A stretch of DNA of 5,638 nt from Chloroflexota bacterium (GCA_012514615.1 JAAYZY010000567.1:1-5638), one strand, 5' to 3'; counted from the first letter of the stretch, positions 1-5,638 are shown. Numbers and translations: made by a program. The notes: generated by a model from the sequence alone, not told the origin.

Positions 1-31
1 CCCGGGACCATCCAAGCGAGGAGGAGTACCC

Positions 32-733
32 GTGACCACACAACCTCGTCCGCCGTCCAAGGTCCTGCAAGGCATGGCCATCGCGCTGATGGCCCTCACG
101 GTCGCCTTCACCCTGCTGGGAGGCGCCGGCACCAGCTGCGTGGCCTTCGCCGCCGAGAAGTTCGGCAGCATGGCCGTCTTGGCCCCCTACAAGTGGCTCT
201 ACGGCCTCTTCGTGGTGGTCAGCCTGGCGGCAGGCCTAGCCGGCATCCCCGCCACCGCCGGGCTGGTGCGCGGTCGACCCAACGCCTACCGCAACGCCCT
301 CATCGTCCTGCTGGTGGGGGCGCTCTCGGCCGGGGTGCAGATGGCCGTGTCGGAAGCGTTGCGGGGCAAGTCGGCCCCGGTGAACGTGCGCTTCTACGTC
401 TCGGCCTTCACCCTGGCGGTCTTCTTGCTGCTGCGCCTGCCGCCGGTCTGGCCCCGGGTAGACTTCCTCCAGCGGGCCCAGGGCGGCGCCGGCGGGCAGG
501 CGGCGGCCGCGGCCACAGCCCTGCTGGTGAGCGGCCTGCTCACCCTCACCACGCCCTACTGGGCCGGCCCTTCCCACACCATGGGCGGCGAGAACCTGGT
601 CTACGTCTTGGGGCTGCCGCTGGCGCTGGCCGGCTGGGCCCTGACCCTGGGCGGCGTGGCGACCTTGGCCCTGGCCGTAGGCCAAGGTCGCCGCGCTGCA
701 CGCCGCTTGGCCCAGACCGCTCTGAAAGCCTAA
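32..733 (+). CDS. Six-helix integral membrane protein, function unknown
   Basis: A 233-residue hydrophobic protein starting at GTG, chosen because AGGAGGAG (19-26) sits 5 nt upstream. About six membrane helices are visible, at roughly residues 11-39, 55-79, 88-106, 119-140, 155-176 and 188-216. A short polar N-terminus and a basic tail (GRRAARRLAQ, about 219-228) frame them. There is no cleavable signal peptide, catalytic motif, nucleotide-binding motif or conserved charged residue inside a helix, so neither transporter nor enzyme can be assigned. The loop between helices 4 and 5 is Gly/Ala-rich (about 150-160). The gene begins 31 nt into the window, so its promoter and any operon partner lie outside. 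It converges on the VIT/VWA gene and the two share a hairpin between them. I am confident that it is a real membrane protein; its family is not recognised. Confidence 0.8.
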   Translation: MTTQPRPPSKVLQGMAIALMALTVAFTLLGGAGTSCVAFAAEKFGSMAVLAPYKWLYGLFVVVSLAAGLAGIPATAGLVRGRPNAYRNALIVLLVGALSAGVQMAVSEALRGKSAPVNVRFYVSAFTLAVFLLLRLPPVWPRVDFLQRAQGGAGGQAAAAATALLVSGLLTLTTPYWAGPSHTMGGENLVYVLGLPLALAGWALTLGGVATLALAVGQGRRAARRLAQTALKA

Positions 734-792
734 CCTCGCCCCCAAACCAGGGCGGCCCTCGGCCTGGGGTTCGCCAGGCGCAACACTGCAAG

Positions 793-826
793 CAGACGAG
801 TGAGCCCCTTGGGGCTCACTCGTCTG
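793..826. terminator. Perfect 16-bp inverted repeat, probable bidirectional terminator
   Basis: The left arm CAGACGAGTGAGCCCC (793-808) and right arm GGGGCTCACTCGTCTG (811-826) are exact reverse complements separated by TT. The repeat lies between two convergent genes that end at 733 and 861, which is the usual place for a shared terminator. The following T-run is poor on both strands: the plus side continues TTCGTTG and the minus side CTTGCAGTG. It is therefore not a textbook intrinsic terminator; it may work in another way or protect 3' ends. Confidence 0.65.
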
Positions 827-836
827 TTCGTTGCCC

Positions 837-848
837 TCCATGCATGGA
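837..848. repeat. 12-bp perfect palindrome
   Basis: TCCATGCATGGA is self-complementary over its full length. It sits 10 nt to the right of the 16-bp hairpin and 12 nt beyond the stop codon of the VIT/VWA gene. It could be a second small 3' structure or a protein site, or could be chance. Confidence 0.35.
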
Positions 849-860
849 CGGCGGCCGCGT

Positions 861-3185
861 CTAGCGCCCCAGCAGGCCCTGCAGCCAGCGCTGCACATCC
901 AGCAGGAGCTGCTCCCAGGGCGAGAGTGCGGCCGGCGGCGCGGCCGGCGCGCTGGGGGCTGGCGGGGCAAGGGCCGGCGCGCTGGGGGCTGGCGGGGCCT
1001 GGGTTGGCGCGCTCGTGGGCGGCGTGGCGGTGCCCGGCCGCGCCGCCGTGGGCGGGACCGGGCTGGCGCTGTCGCCGGGCGTCACCTGGTAGACCTGGCC
1101 TTGCCAGACCACAGTCACCTCTTGCCCCAGAGCCAGGTAGCGACCCAAGGTCGGTTGCTGCGACAGGAGCCGGAAGTAGGCCTCGCTGCCGAAGGGCACC
1201 CGCGTCGGCGTCATGCCGTCGGAGTCGAAGGCAGTATCCACCCAGGCGTTGTCCTGGAGGACGAACGTCTTATCGGCCACCTGGCGCACCTGGGAGACCG
1301 ACGAGACCTCGGCCCGCTCGGCGGCCTTAAGCTCTTCTTGCTGCACGCTCTTCTGCACCGCCGACTCGCCGGCCACCATGGGGGCTGCGGCGGCCATGTC
1401 CCGCATCTCCCGCTCCACCACCTGGTCTCGCCCGCCGGCCCGCAGCACGAGGGTCGGCTCTTCCACCAAGAACGAGGTGTAGGGGGTGATGATGCCGTAG
1501 CGCACGCTGAGGTCCACCACCTCCTGCACCAGCTCGCGGTCCTCGCCATACAGGCGAATCTGCGACAGGAGGTAGCCGATCTTGCGGGTGGCCCACAGGC
1601 GTGGGATGAACTCCTCTCCCCCCGCATCCCGCAGGGTCAGGTCGTCATAGACGAAGCGGCGCGCCTCGCCGTTGACCTCCCCGCTGAGGGTCACCACGGT
1701 GGGCCCGCCGGCGCGGTAGCGGCCCACCAGCACCAACTGGGAGCCGGCGAAGAGATCCGGCAGCGGGTAGGGGTAGCTCTCTTCCACCTGCACGTCGGCG
1801 AAGTCGAGCTCCAGGTCGGCCAGTAGTGGCGTGCTCACCTTGGCGTAGAAGGCCGAGACCTCAGTCTCGATGTTCTGCCCGGGCCGCACGTAGGCGCTGG
1901 CGCCGCGGTGGCTCTCCGCCAGCTTGTCCAGCAAGACGGTGTTCACGTCGTAGCCCACTCCGAAAGCGAAGAGGCGCACCGAGCCCGGCGCCTGCTGCCC
2001 CGCCTCGCGCAGGATCTGCTCAGTGTCGGTCTCCCCTTCGGTGGCCAGGCCGTCGGTGAGGAAGATGACGATGGTGGGACGCTCCCGGTCGGCCTGGACG
2101 AACGCCTCCAGCAGGGCGCGGTGGATGTTGGTGCCGCCGGCGGCGCGCAGGTCGTCCACCCAGCGCAGGGCCTCGCCCCGAGCCGAGGCCGGCTGCAGGC
2201 CGATCTCGAAGGCGCGCACCCCGGTGCTGAAGGCTACCACGTTGAAGCGGTCGTCGTCGTAGAGGCTGCGGAGCACGAAGCGGAGCGCCTCCTTGGCCTG
2301 GGCGATCTTCTCGCCCTGCATGCTGCCGGAGATGTCCAACACCAGCAGCACGTCTTTGGCCACCCGGGGGGCGTCGGCCACCTCCATCTGGGGTGCGGCC
2401 AGCAGCAGGAAGAAGCCGTCCTCGCCGGGCTGGCGGTAGCTGAGCAGGTTCAGCCCGAACGCCTCGCCAGACAGCCCGTAGTAGACCACGAAGTCGCGGT
2501 CCGGCAGGGCGTTGCTCTCCTCGTAGCCTAAGCGCACGTGGAAGTCGCTCTCCCGATCCAGGGCGGCGTCGTGGCTGCTGCAGTAGACCGACCTGATGGG
2601 ATCGCGGCTGGAACGGATCTCCACGCTCACCGCGACATCCTCAATGGGTCGAGAGGAGAACTTCTCGGTGTTCAGGGGGTAGACGTAGCGGGCCAGCCCC
2701 TGCTCCAGCTCCAGCACCTCGGTGTACTCGATCTCGATGCGGCTCTCGCCGCCGGCCGGGATGGGGAAGATGCTGGCCTGGAAGGCGTCCCGCCCCACGT
2801 ACTCCAGCAGGGCCGGGTCGCGCTGGCTGCGCACGATCTCTTCGTAGATGCGGCGAGCCTCATCCCGAGGCAGCAGCCGTCCGTCCAGCGGCTGGCCATC
2901 CACCCACATGGTGAAGCGGGAGATGGACGCCCGCTCCGGCAGGGGGAAGATGTAGGTCCCTTCCACCGGGAACCGGTTCTCGTTGACGAAGACCTGATCC
3001 ACCCGAGTACGGGCCACCTGGTCTTCGATGGTCACCTGGACGCGGTGATGCTTGATCCACAGGTTCTCGGCCCGGGGCACATCGGGCGGCGGGCGAGGGA
3101 TGATGATCCCATCGGCAAAGGCCGGCGTGGTCGCCAACAGGCTGACCACCACCAGCGCCACCACAGTCCATCCTCTTCTCCTCAT
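861..3185 (-). CDS. Secreted VIT and VWA domain protein
   Basis: The 774-residue product is probably exported and binds proteins or surfaces through a metal-dependent VWA domain. Visible parts, in order: signal peptide 1-24 (RRR, hydrophobic core, AFA before D25); VIT domain about 33-171, including DPALLE and the FPIPAG stretch; VWA domain about 277-450 with a complete MIDAS (D284-x-S286-x-S288, T352, D378); a beta-rich part about 451-525; a helical conserved-looking part (FIPRLWATRKIGYLL, GIITPYTSFLVEE, about 526-576); a polar linker; a folded tail about 634-702; and a Pro/Ala/Ser-rich stretch 707-755 ending in an amphipathic WEQLLLDVQRWLQGLLGR. VIT plus VWA is the arrangement of inter-alpha-trypsin inhibitor heavy chains and many bacterial homologues; the bacterial role is largely unknown. 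No LPXTG motif or C-terminal membrane helix is seen. The start is ATG at 3185, since GGAGGT lies 5 nt upstream and the signal peptide begins there. A further in-frame ATG 12 codons upstream lacks these signs. Confidence 0.9.
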   Translation of the reverse strand: MRRRGWTVVALVVVSLLATTPAFADGIIIPRPPPDVPRAENLWIKHHRVQVTIEDQVARTRVDQVFVNENRFPVEGTYIFPLPERASISRFTMWVDGQPLDGRLLPRDEARRIYEEIVRSQRDPALLEYVGRDAFQASIFPIPAGGESRIEIEYTEVLELEQGLARYVYPLNTEKFSSRPIEDVAVSVEIRSSRDPIRSVYCSSHDAALDRESDFHVRLGYEESNALPDRDFVVYYGLSGEAFGLNLLSYRQPGEDGFFLLLAAPQMEVADAPRVAKDVLLVLDISGSMQGEKIAQAKEALRFVLRSLYDDDRFNVVAFSTGVRAFEIGLQPASARGEALRWVDDLRAAGGTNIHRALLEAFVQADRERPTIVIFLTDGLATEGETDTEQILREAGQQAPGSVRLFAFGVGYDVNTVLLDKLAESHRGASAYVRPGQNIETEVSAFYAKVSTPLLADLELDFADVQVEESYPYPLPDLFAGSQLVLVGRYRAGGPTVVTLSGEVNGEARRFVYDDLTLRDAGGEEFIPRLWATRKIGYLLSQIRLYGEDRELVQEVVDLSVRYGIITPYTSFLVEEPTLVLRAGGRDQVVEREMRDMAAAAPMVAGESAVQKSVQQEELKAAERAEVSSVSQVRQVADKTFVLQDNAWVDTAFDSDGMTPTRVPFGSEAYFRLLSQQPTLGRYLALGQEVTVVWQGQVYQVTPGDSASPVPPTAARPGTATPPTSAPTQAPPAPSAPALAPPAPSAPAAPPAALSPWEQLLLDVQRWLQGLLGR
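941..1013. repeat. 30-bp tandem repeat coding for a Pro/Ala tail
   Basis: Units 941-970 and 971-1000 agree at 27 of 30 positions. A partial third copy follows (about 1001-1013, with CC changed to TT). In the VIT/VWA protein the repeat encodes a 10-residue period, APPAPSAPAL then APPAPSAPAA (about residues 730-749). The unit length is a multiple of three, so changes in copy number would keep the frame. Confidence 0.75.
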
Positions 3186-3317
3186 GGCGCACCTCCACAG
3201 CCAAGGGCGCATCAGGGCCACGCAGGCAACGCAGGCAGTGCACCCCTGTGTGGTAGACGTCCCCAGTTGACCGCCGGTTCCACAGCCACGGCGGGAAGAG
3301 GCGCGCCGAGGAGGGCC
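3186..3317. other. Gap between the two minus-strand genes
   Basis: These 132 nt separate the small membrane protein gene from the VIT/VWA gene. I find no convincing promoter on the minus strand. A short inverted repeat, CCGCCG (3271-3276) and CGGCGG (3289-3294) with a 12-nt loop, has no T-run and is weak. TCCACAGCCA occurs twice (about 3194-3203 and 3279-3288) as a short direct repeat. With no clear promoter or terminator, transcription through the gap is possible but unproven. Confidence 0.4.
3191..3196 (-). promoter_or_regulatory. Ribosome binding site fixing the VIT/VWA start
   Basis: On the minus strand GGAGGT lies 5 nt before the ATG at 3185. It favours this start over the ATG at 3221 and leaves a clean signal peptide at the N-terminus. 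Confidence 0.75.
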
Positions 3318-3572
3318 TCAGGAGGTGAACCGCCACACCAGGTAGAGGAGCAGGCCGGCCACCGCCAGCCAGAAGACCAGATCGAACACCGCTTGGATGG
3401 CGTCGGAGACCACGGCCAGGGGGGCCTTGTCGGTCTTCTGCATCACCCGCTGCGGTTCGCCCGGCGCCTTGAGCCGCTTCTGCAGCAGGCGCAGGCGCGC
3501 CAGCAGGAAGCCCAGCACCCCAGAGACGAGAACGCCGACGAAGAAGCCCAGCCAGAACCCCGGCTCGCCCAT
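3318..3572 (-). CDS. Small two-helix membrane protein, function unknown
   Basis: An 84-residue protein with two hydrophobic helices at about 6-26 and 60-80. A basic, polar loop joins them (RLRLLQKRLK and on to about residue 50). By the positive-inside rule the loop should be cytoplasmic with both ends outside, a hairpin layout. I chose the ATG at 3572 because GGAGGG (3581-3586) lies 8 nt upstream and the hydrophobic stretch begins at once. The frame stays open to an ATG at 3623, but that would run through the divergent promoter at 3608-3636. No family motif is seen. The layout resembles holins and small accessory membrane proteins, but too little is conserved to assign one. The VIT/VWA gene follows after 132 nt on the same strand and may be cotranscribed. 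Confidence 0.7.
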   Translation of the reverse strand: MGEPGFWLGFFVGVLVSGVLGFLLARLRLLQKRLKAPGEPQRVMQKTDKAPLAVVSDAIQAVFDLVFWLAVAGLLLYLVWRFTS

Positions 3573-3580
3573 GGGCCTCA

Positions 3581-3586
3581 CCCTCC
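3581..3586 (-). promoter_or_regulatory. Ribosome binding site of the small membrane protein gene
   Basis: GGAGGG on the minus strand lies 8 nt before the ATG at 3572. A second GAGG (3576-3579) is only 3 nt away, too close to be the main site. It favours the shorter reading of this gene. Confidence 0.55.
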
Positions 3587-3607
3587 CGCCGTCCGTTGCC
3601 CAACCGC

Positions 3608-3636
3608 TTGACACACCCGCCAAACGGTGTTACAAT
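3608..3636 (+). promoter_or_regulatory. Near-consensus sigma70-type promoter
   Basis: The -35 box TTGACA (3608-3613) matches the consensus fully. A 17-nt spacer leads to the -10 box TACAAT (3631-3636), which has five of six consensus bases. TG at 3628-3629 makes it an extended -10. The start of transcription should fall near 3643, giving a leader of about 36 nt before the ATG at 3679. It stands out as an A/T-richer patch in a very GC-rich window. Confidence 0.85.
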
Positions 3637-3651
3637 AGAACAAAAGTTCTA
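3636..3651. promoter_or_regulatory. Operator-like palindrome of LexA/SOS-box type
   Basis: TAGAAC-AAAA-GTTCTA is a perfect 6-bp inverted repeat with a 4-nt spacer. It contains GAAC-N4-GTTC, the core known for LexA (DinR) boxes of Bacillus and related Gram-positive-type LexA proteins. It begins on the last base of the -10 box and covers the expected transcription start, where a bound repressor would block initiation. Seen: the palindrome and its place. Inferred: that LexA, rather than another dimeric repressor, binds it. Confidence 0.55.
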
Positions 3652-3678
3652 AACCATCACCTCTAGGAGGGCCTCCCC

Positions 3679-4075
3679 ATGTTGGACCGACTGCTGGCCA
3701 TTGGGGCGACCTGCGATTGGATCAGCCCCTTGTACGCCTGGGCGCAAGACCTGGCCAACGGCCCGTCGCACACCTTCCTCATGCCACGAGACTGCGGCCG
3801 CAGCGGAGGTGGAGCGCCTGCTGCGGGGGCGCGGCGTACGCACCTGGGGCCTCATGCTGGTGGAAGACACTCTCATGCTCACCGTGCCCCTGCCCCAGGC
3901 CGCCTACGCCGCCTACCTGCTGGAGCAGGCCGACATCCCCTTCGGCGGGCCCAAGCCCGCCGCGCCCCAGGGCGGCAGCAAGCCCGGCCGACCGCACACC
4001 GACGATCCGCTCGCGGCGCTGCAGGGCTGGGCCGACGACCTGGCCGAGGGGCTAGCGCGGTGGCTGCCCCACTGA
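3679..4075 (+). CDS. Small protein of unknown function, reading frame broken
   Basis: Translation should start at ATG 3679, 8 nt after AGGAGG (3665-3670) and about 36 nt after the predicted transcription start. That frame gives a plausible N-terminus of about 38 residues (MLDRLLAIGATCDWISPLYA through SHTFLMPRD), then turns into Arg/Gly/His/Pro-rich, shadow-like protein. From about 3806 the next frame (+1) reads EVERLLRGRGVRTWGLMLVE, a beta-like segment, QAAYAAYLLEQADIP, a Pro/Gly-rich linker and LAALQGWADDLAEGLARW, ending at TGA 4073-4075. Joined, the product would be about 130 residues. One extra base or two missing bases around 3790-3806 would explain it; removing T3793 gives RDAAAAEVERLL, while adding two bases near 3805 gives CGRSG-EVERLL. 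The unshifted first frame would run into the convergent peptidase gene to 4179. No family, signal peptide or membrane helix is recognised. Reading it as an unbroken ORF from ATG 3701 is possible but lacks the ribosome site. Confidence 0.65.
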
Positions 4076-4117
4076 GCCTCCCCTGGCCACGGCCCAGGCC
4101 CCAGGCCGCGCCAGCGA
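4076..4117. other. Short convergent gap with weak hairpin
   Basis: Only 42 nt separate the stop codons of the small plus-strand gene and the M24 peptidase. CCTGG (4082-4086) can pair with CCAGG (4094-4098) around a 7-nt loop, and a second CCAGG follows at 4101-4105. No T-run is present on either strand, so a terminator here is only a possibility. Confidence 0.3.
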
Positions 4118-5416
4118 CTAGCGGATCAGGTACAGCGCAGCCTGGCGCCCGTCCAGCCAGACCGTCTCACTGCCGGTGAAGACCGCGTCCTCCTCCAGGG
4201 CCATGGTCACCTCCTGGCCCTGCCATTCGGGCACCGTGCGCACGGCGTTGAGCTCGATGGCGTAGCAGGTGCTGGGGTAGAGCGGGTAGTCGCCCTTGCC
4301 GGGCAGCGCCGCCTGCTGGTCCCACATGCCGATGGAGGGGCCGGCCCCGTGGCCGTGGTAGCCGATGGGGTGGCAGTAGATGGACGAGCGCAGGTCCTCG
4401 GCCTGGCACCGGGCCAGGGCGGCCAAGAAGACCTCGTTGCCGCTGCGGCCCTGGCGCATCTCCTCCAGCACGATCTCCTGGGTGCGGTTGCCGTCGGCCA
4501 GGGCGGCGCGCAGGCCCGGCGGGGCCGCCGACTCGCCCAGGCGTAGCACGTAGGCGTTCTGCTGCACATCGGTGCAGAGCCCCAGGTACTCGAAGCCCAC
4601 ATCGGTATGGATCAGATCGCCAGGCAAGATCACCTTGCGGGGCGGTTCGTCGGCAGCGGCCGGGCTGCGGGCCGGCAGGCCGGCTGCCTGGATATCCACC
4701 GTGGGGTGGAACCAAGGGCGCAGGCCCAGCTCCTCCATCCGCTGGCGGTACCACCAGACCAGGTCGTCGGTGGTGGTGACGCCGGGGTGAACGGTGCGGC
4801 TGGAGAGCGCCTCTGCGTTGAGGGCGTGGGCTAGCTCCACGATGCCCGCGTAGGCCTGGACCTCGTCCTGGCTGCGGGCTTCCAGCCAGCCCAGCGCCAG
4901 CGCCTGGGCCGACTGCAGCCGGGCGGCATACGGCTCGCCCAGGGCTGCCGCCAGCTCCCCGTGTTCGTTGTGGGAGAGGCCGTCGGCCAGAGCGTGGTTC
5001 GCCGAGACGTTGACGCCGATGCTGCTGGGGTCTTGCTGAGCCACCAAGCGGCGCAGGCAGGCCCACTCCGTCTCCCCTTGCGCATCCCAGGCCGCCTGGT
5101 AGAGATCCCCCACGCCGTAGCGGGAGACAATGAACCGCTCCACGCTGCCATCCCCGCGGCGGCAGAAGACCAGGATGGTGCGTCGCCGAGCCGAAAGCAA
5201 GGGGGCAGGCAGGAAGGTCATGGCCACCGGGTCTTCGTTGTTCTCCCGGGCCACCACGATCCACATCTCCAGCCCGGCTCGGGCCATGAGCTTGGGCAAG
5301 AGCTCCTCCAGGCGGACCCGCAGCCAGCGATTCTGGATCTCGGCGCGCTGGCGGGGCGCTTGGAGTTTCGCCGGGCGGGGCGAATACGTGCTGGCGTGAA
5401 GCGACCATGGGTCCAT
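4118..5416 (-). CDS. M24-family metallopeptidase, Xaa-Pro aminopeptidase/prolidase-like
   Basis: A 432-residue pita-bread-fold peptidase, likely cytoplasmic and acting on N-terminal Xaa-Pro bonds or small Pro peptides; the exact substrate cannot be read from sequence. An N-terminal creatinase-like domain covers about 25-175 (WIVVARENNEDP, then the strand RRRTILVFCRRGDG). The catalytic domain covers about 180-430. Metal ligands expected from the family pattern D, D, H, E, E are visible: D272 (HTDVG), D283 (CTDVQQNAYV), a His in HPIGYHGHGAGP (H356, or H354), E388 (AIELN) and E409 (LEEDAVFTG). The usual His of the DVHE-type segment after the GHG motif is not seen; SIGMWD stands there. Length fits two-domain M24 members. 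The ATG at 5416 was chosen because AGGAGGAG lies 6 nt upstream and a promoter sits farther up; the longer frame from 5581 would translate the promoter. No signal peptide is seen with this start. Confidence 0.88.
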   Translation of the reverse strand: MDPWSLHASTYSPRPAKLQAPRQRAEIQNRWLRVRLEELLPKLMARAGLEMWIVVARENNEDPVAMTFLPAPLLSARRRTILVFCRRGDGSVERFIVSRYGVGDLYQAAWDAQGETEWACLRRLVAQQDPSSIGVNVSANHALADGLSHNEHGELAAALGEPYAARLQSAQALALGWLEARSQDEVQAYAGIVELAHALNAEALSSRTVHPGVTTTDDLVWWYRQRMEELGLRPWFHPTVDIQAAGLPARSPAAADEPPRKVILPGDLIHTDVGFEYLGLCTDVQQNAYVLRLGESAAPPGLRAALADGNRTQEIVLEEMRQGRSGNEVFLAALARCQAEDLRSSIYCHPIGYHGHGAGPSIGMWDQQAALPGKGDYPLYPSTCYAIELNAVRTVPEWQGQEVTMALEEDAVFTGSETVWLDGRQAALYLIR

Positions 5417-5422
5417 GATAGG

Positions 5423-5430
5423 CTCCTCCT
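5423..5430 (-). promoter_or_regulatory. Ribosome binding site fixing the peptidase start
   Basis: AGGAGGAG on the minus strand, 6 nt before the ATG at 5416. It marks this ATG as the start, 55 codons inside the longest open frame. Confidence 0.8.
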
Positions 5431-5488
5431 CTGCACAGGGAGTGGGCTGCACCCAGCGCCGGGTCGCCGGGTCGTCGTATCGAACCGC

Positions 5489-5517
5489 ATAGTACAGAAG
5501 CTTGGCGCTGCCGTCAA
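5489..5517 (-). promoter_or_regulatory. Sigma70-type promoter of the M24 peptidase gene
   Basis: On the minus strand TTGACG (5512-5517) and TACTAT (5489-5494) are separated by 17 nt; each differs from consensus at one position. Transcription should start near 5482, giving a leader of about 66 nt. The leader carries an 8-bp direct tandem repeat (GACCCGGC twice, near 5456-5473) and no obvious operator. Confidence 0.7.
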
Positions 5518-5638
5518 GCCGCAGGGCGATGGGGTTGCCTGGAAACCTCACCGGCCGCGACCCAGAAGCCGGGCCGACCAACAGATGGCCCGGCGTAGCG
5601 CTGCGGTCTTCCCGCCTCTAGGTCCGAGCGTCGGGAGA
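5518..5638. other. Window end, no gene recognised
   Basis: These 121 nt lie upstream of the peptidase promoter. I see no ribosome site with a start codon, no RNA gene and no strong hairpin. The peptidase frame stays open to 5581 on the minus strand, but its translation there (Gly/Pro/Arg-rich) does not look like protein. Confidence 0.4.

Noticed and set aside
236..970. Open minus-strand frame of 244 codons across the terminator
   Set aside because: It translates the hairpin region and lies antisense to a convincing membrane protein. The composition is shadow-like.
941..1013. Possible CRISPR-like repeat
   Set aside because: The copies are directly adjacent with no spacers and encode a Pro/Ala linker in frame within a gene.
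831..1826. Open plus-strand frame of 331 codons
   Set aside because: Antisense to the C-terminal half of the VIT/VWA gene, rich in His/Gly/Arg/Leu, with no ribosome site. It is explained by codon bias of the real gene.
3186..3221. Twelve-codon N-terminal extension of the VIT/VWA protein
   Set aside because: The downstream ATG at 3185 has a good ribosome site and starts a textbook signal peptide; the extension would bury both.
2538..3611. Open plus-strand frame of 357 codons
   Set aside because: It lies antisense to the VIT/VWA and small membrane genes. The His/Gln/Gly/Arg-rich translation is typical shadow protein in GC-rich DNA, and it runs through the gap between two real genes.
3637..3650. 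AGAAC-AAAA-GTTCT as a steroid-receptor-like element
   Set aside because: It resembles such half-sites only superficially (different spacer), and the window is clearly bacterial. A bacterial repressor site is the sensible reading.
3573..3660. Promoter for the small membrane gene on the minus strand
   Set aside because: A TATTGT-like -10 can be drawn on the minus strand, but no -35 at proper spacing is convincing. The region is explained by the plus-strand promoter and operator.
4167..5408. Open minus-strand frame of 413 codons
   Set aside because: It overlaps the M24 peptidase in another frame on the same strand and reads as Pro/Gly/Arg-rich shadow sequence. The M24 frame has the clear motifs.

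Overview
This is a very GC-rich window (roughly two thirds G+C by eye) with bacterial features: purine-rich Shine-Dalgarno sites 5-8 nt before starts, sigma70-type promoters, and G/C-ending codons. The protein styles suggest a Chloroflexota-like bacterium such as a Caldilineae or Anaerolineae member. These are a secreted VIT/VWA protein with a Pro/Ala tail, a two-domain M24 peptidase and multi-pass membrane proteins of unknown family. A Gram-positive-type GAAC-N4-GTTC operator fits too. That placement is an inference and no marker gene is present.

Layout: (1) 32-733 (+), a six-helix membrane protein of unknown function. (2) 734-860, a convergent gap with a perfect 16-bp inverted repeat that probably ends transcription from both sides. 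(3) 861-3185 (-), an exported protein with VIT and von Willebrand A domains and an intact MIDAS metal site. (4) 3318-3572 (-), a small two-helix membrane protein just upstream of the VIT/VWA gene on the same strand, possibly in one transcript with it. (5) 3573-3678, a regulatory gap holding the best promoter in the window (TTGACA, 17 nt, extended -10 TACAAT). The start point of that promoter is covered by TAGAAC-AAAA-GTTCTA, which matches the GAAC-N4-GTTC LexA/SOS box type. (6) 3679-4075 (+), a small unrecognised gene whose coding signal changes frame near 3790-3806. (7) 4118-5416 (-), an M24-family (Xaa-Pro aminopeptidase/prolidase-like) metallopeptidase with its own promoter at 5489-5517.

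The genes do not form an obvious pathway. The most notable element is the small gene at 3679, which has a near-consensus promoter, a possible SOS operator on its start point and a reading-frame break. Whether the break is a sequencing error, a real mutation or recoding cannot be settled from this window. For three minus-strand genes (861-3185, 3318-3572, 4118-5416) the longest open frames overshoot the likely start, and the starts given here were chosen by ribosome binding site, signal peptide or promoter position.
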